Assembly (NCBI RefSeq): GCF_002899895.1 | Contig: NZ_PPEI02000004.1 | Span: forward strand, 186,001-250,000 | Direction: 5' to 3' | Source of the DNA: Chryseobacterium oncorhynchi | GTDB lineage: Bacteria; Bacteroidota; Bacteroidia; Flavobacteriales; Weeksellaceae | DNA: 64,000 nt | Part shown: positions 62,778-64,000 of the stretch, piece after piece | How the letters are laid out: every line of letters starts with the position of its first letter | How positions within the stretch are numbered: the first letter of the stretch is position 1 | Program-made: the position numbers and the translations under genes | The notes under the pieces: generated by a model | Databases searched by the model: none | What the model was told of the DNA's origin: nothing | The model's input: only the letters and a program-made list of their open reading frames with translations

Positions 62778-63425
62778 ATGGAAAAATTATTAGAACAATT
62801 CGGAGCTACCTCCAAAGAACGTGTAGAAAAAGCACTTTCAACATTACAACAGGGAAAAGGCATTCTTTTAGTAGATGATGAAAACCGTGAAAACGAAGGC
62901 GATATCATCTTTCCCGCATCCACTATTACAGAACAGGACATGGCACTTTTGATCCGCGAATGCAGCGGTATTGTTTGTTTATGCATTTCCGAGGAAAAAA
63001 GTAAACACCTCAACCTGCGTCCAATGGTGGAAAACAACAATTCAAAAAATCAAACAGCATTTACCATTACGATCGAAGCTAAAGAAGGAGTAGAATCCGG
63101 TGTTTCAGCGAAAGACCGTGTAACTACAATCAGAACAGCAATAGCAGCCAATGCTCAGGCAGAACATATTGCCAGCCCTGGACATGTTTTTCCTTTGATC
63201 GCCAAAAAAGGCGGAGTCTTTGAAAGACGTGGCCATACGGAAGGCAGTGTAGACCTTGTAAAAATGGCGAATCTTGGCGATGATGCCGTACTTTGTGAGC
63301 TAACCAATGAAGACGGCTCCATGGCAAGACTTCCGGAAATCGTGGATTTCGCCATCAAAAAAGGAATGAGCGTCGTTACCATTGAAGACATTCATGCTTA
63401 CCGAAACATGATCATGAGCAACTAA
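62778..63425 (+). CDS. ribB: 3,4-dihydroxy-2-butanone 4-phosphate synthase
   Basis: A 215-residue monofunctional RibB, which converts ribulose 5-phosphate to 3,4-dihydroxy-2-butanone 4-phosphate and formate for riboflavin synthesis. The active-site stretch [16 protein letters not shown] (about 33-48) with the acidic metal ligands, [17 protein letters not shown] and the late [11 protein letters not shown] are all present. There is no C-terminal GTP cyclohydrolase II (RibA) domain, unlike the fused RibBA common in related genomes, so RibA activity must come from elsewhere. The FMN riboswitch immediately upstream controls it. Confidence 0.96.
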   Translation: MEKLLEQFGATSKERVEKALSTLQQGKGILLVDDENRENEGDIIFPASTITEQDMALLIRECSGIVCLCISEEKSKHLNLRPMVENNNSKNQTAFTITIEAKEGVESGVSAKDRVTTIRTAIAANAQAEHIASPGHVFPLIAKKGGVFERRGHTEGSVDLVKMANLGDDAVLCELTNEDGSMARLPEIVDFAIKKGMSVVTIEDIHAYRNMIMSN

Positions 63426-63449
63426 ACTTATATATTTAATGCACAGAAC

Positions 63450-63481
63450 AGCCGTCCGATAACTTCGGATGGCTATTTTTT
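63450..63481 (+). terminator. Terminator of ribB
   Basis: AGCCGTCCGA pairs with TTCGGATGGCT around a short loop and is followed by A then seven T. It lies 25 bases after the ribB stop. Confidence 0.88.
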
Positions 63482-63554
63482 TAGACATTTCATTAAAAAT
63501 AAATTATACTAAAACATAATAACTGTTTTTAACTATATTTAATAAAAAATTGAC

Positions 63555-64000
63555 ATGAAAAATCTATACTCTTTTTACTGGGAACATCAGCTGTTCTTTC
63601 GGCACAGATTACACTTACTAAAGCCTCTCACGATCCTATCATCAGTAATGTAGTTAACAACAATCTTATAACGGGAACCGTAGATAACTCCGCCACAGGA
63701 CCCAATGCTACATTTTCAAACAGTAGCCTTATCATGGGAACTCCTTCTCAAACCAGCTACCTAGCTCCTATTGCTTCTGAAATCACTACATTTCCGGGAT
63801 CAAATATTAAAATGATAGATGGTGCAACAACAATATTTTATAAAGCATCATCCACGAAACTTGAAATTACAGGAATTGTAAATCCTCAAGCCACTTTGAA
63901 TTTTACTCTGGATAACGGAACTTATATTACCTATCCTACAACTTATAATACTCCACAAAATGATACCGCTAAAGGAACATTTTCTTCATCTGTTGCCAAC
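63555..64000 (+). pseudogene. Secreted protein gene with frameshifted signal peptide, cut by the window end
   Basis: From the ATG at 63555 the frame stops after about 32 codons. One base out of phase, the frame is open from before 63570 to the window end and encodes a signal-peptide core (LFLLGTSAVLSAQ) and a beta-rich, threonine/asparagine/serine-rich mature protein (ITLTKASHDPIISNVVNNNL and onward). The tract after the ATG has five A (63558-63562); six would give MKKSILFLLGTSAVLSAQ in frame. No in-frame ATG precedes it in the open frame. It is a disrupted gene, a phase-variable tract or a sequence error. Confidence 0.7.

Noticed and set aside
63130-63488. Minus-strand ORFs opposite ribB
   Set aside because: They overlap the well-supported ribB gene and its terminator and have no recognisable features.

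Overview
The window looks like chromosomal DNA of a Chryseobacterium-like flavobacterium (Bacteroidota). It is AT-rich and carries TAnnTTTG-type -7 promoter elements. It encodes a SusC/RagA-type TonB receptor, a secreted peptidase with a type IX secretion (T9SS) sorting tail, LytTR signalling genes, and a B1 metallo-beta-lactamase next to a rifampin ADP-ribosyltransferase. No tRNA, rRNA, CRISPR array, transposase, integrase or reverse transcriptase was seen.

Left part (1-33.8 kb), mostly conserved chromosome: a SusC-like receptor cut by the window edge; rnhB; yidC and pyrG on the minus strand; then a tight six-gene operon (5.6-12.1 kb). That operon combines a CDP-alcohol phosphatidyltransferase, a CDP-diglyceride synthase, a divergent patatin, an SDR, a PAP2/dual-specificity phosphatase fusion and a hydrolase/methyltransferase fusion. 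It resembles E. coli ynbABCD with two extra genes. Next come YceI, radA, an AraC-type regulator, a methyltransferase-VanW-AcpH operon, a T9SS subtilase, HupE-like and M1 peptidase genes, a LytS/LytTR pair divergent from a porin-like/CitMHS/DAACS transport cluster, a double-glycine peptide and groES-groEL.

Accessory part (33.8-49 kb): the last 58 bp of groEL recur 4.5 kb downstream with two silent differences, which suggests an insertion at the groEL 3' end. The segment between the copies holds a propeller protein, two hydrolases, an attC-like palindrome and a degenerate array with a period near 21.7 bp. Beyond the second copy are a possible defence cassette (hypothetical protein, ABC-type ATPase, PIN nuclease), an XRE regulator divergent from a heavily base-paired, probably transcribed region with two unknown ORFs, a kelch protein, a PD-(D/E)XK-like protein and several single genes. 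Near-identical ACCGCTCT/AGAGCGGT terminators recur, often followed by a promoter.

Right part (49-64 kb): small single-function genes (DUF1801, phosphodiester glycosidase, DHFR-like, VOC, class C serine hydrolase, tautomerase, DinB, Arr). Then comes a cluster of five perfect DnaA boxes around an AT-rich stretch (58.6-58.8 kb), a candidate oriC, followed by the metallo-beta-lactamase, a DUF2157/DUF4401/GDYXXLXY membrane trio, and an FMN riboswitch controlling ribB. The last gene is a secreted protein whose signal peptide is frameshifted in an A5 tract; it runs off the window.
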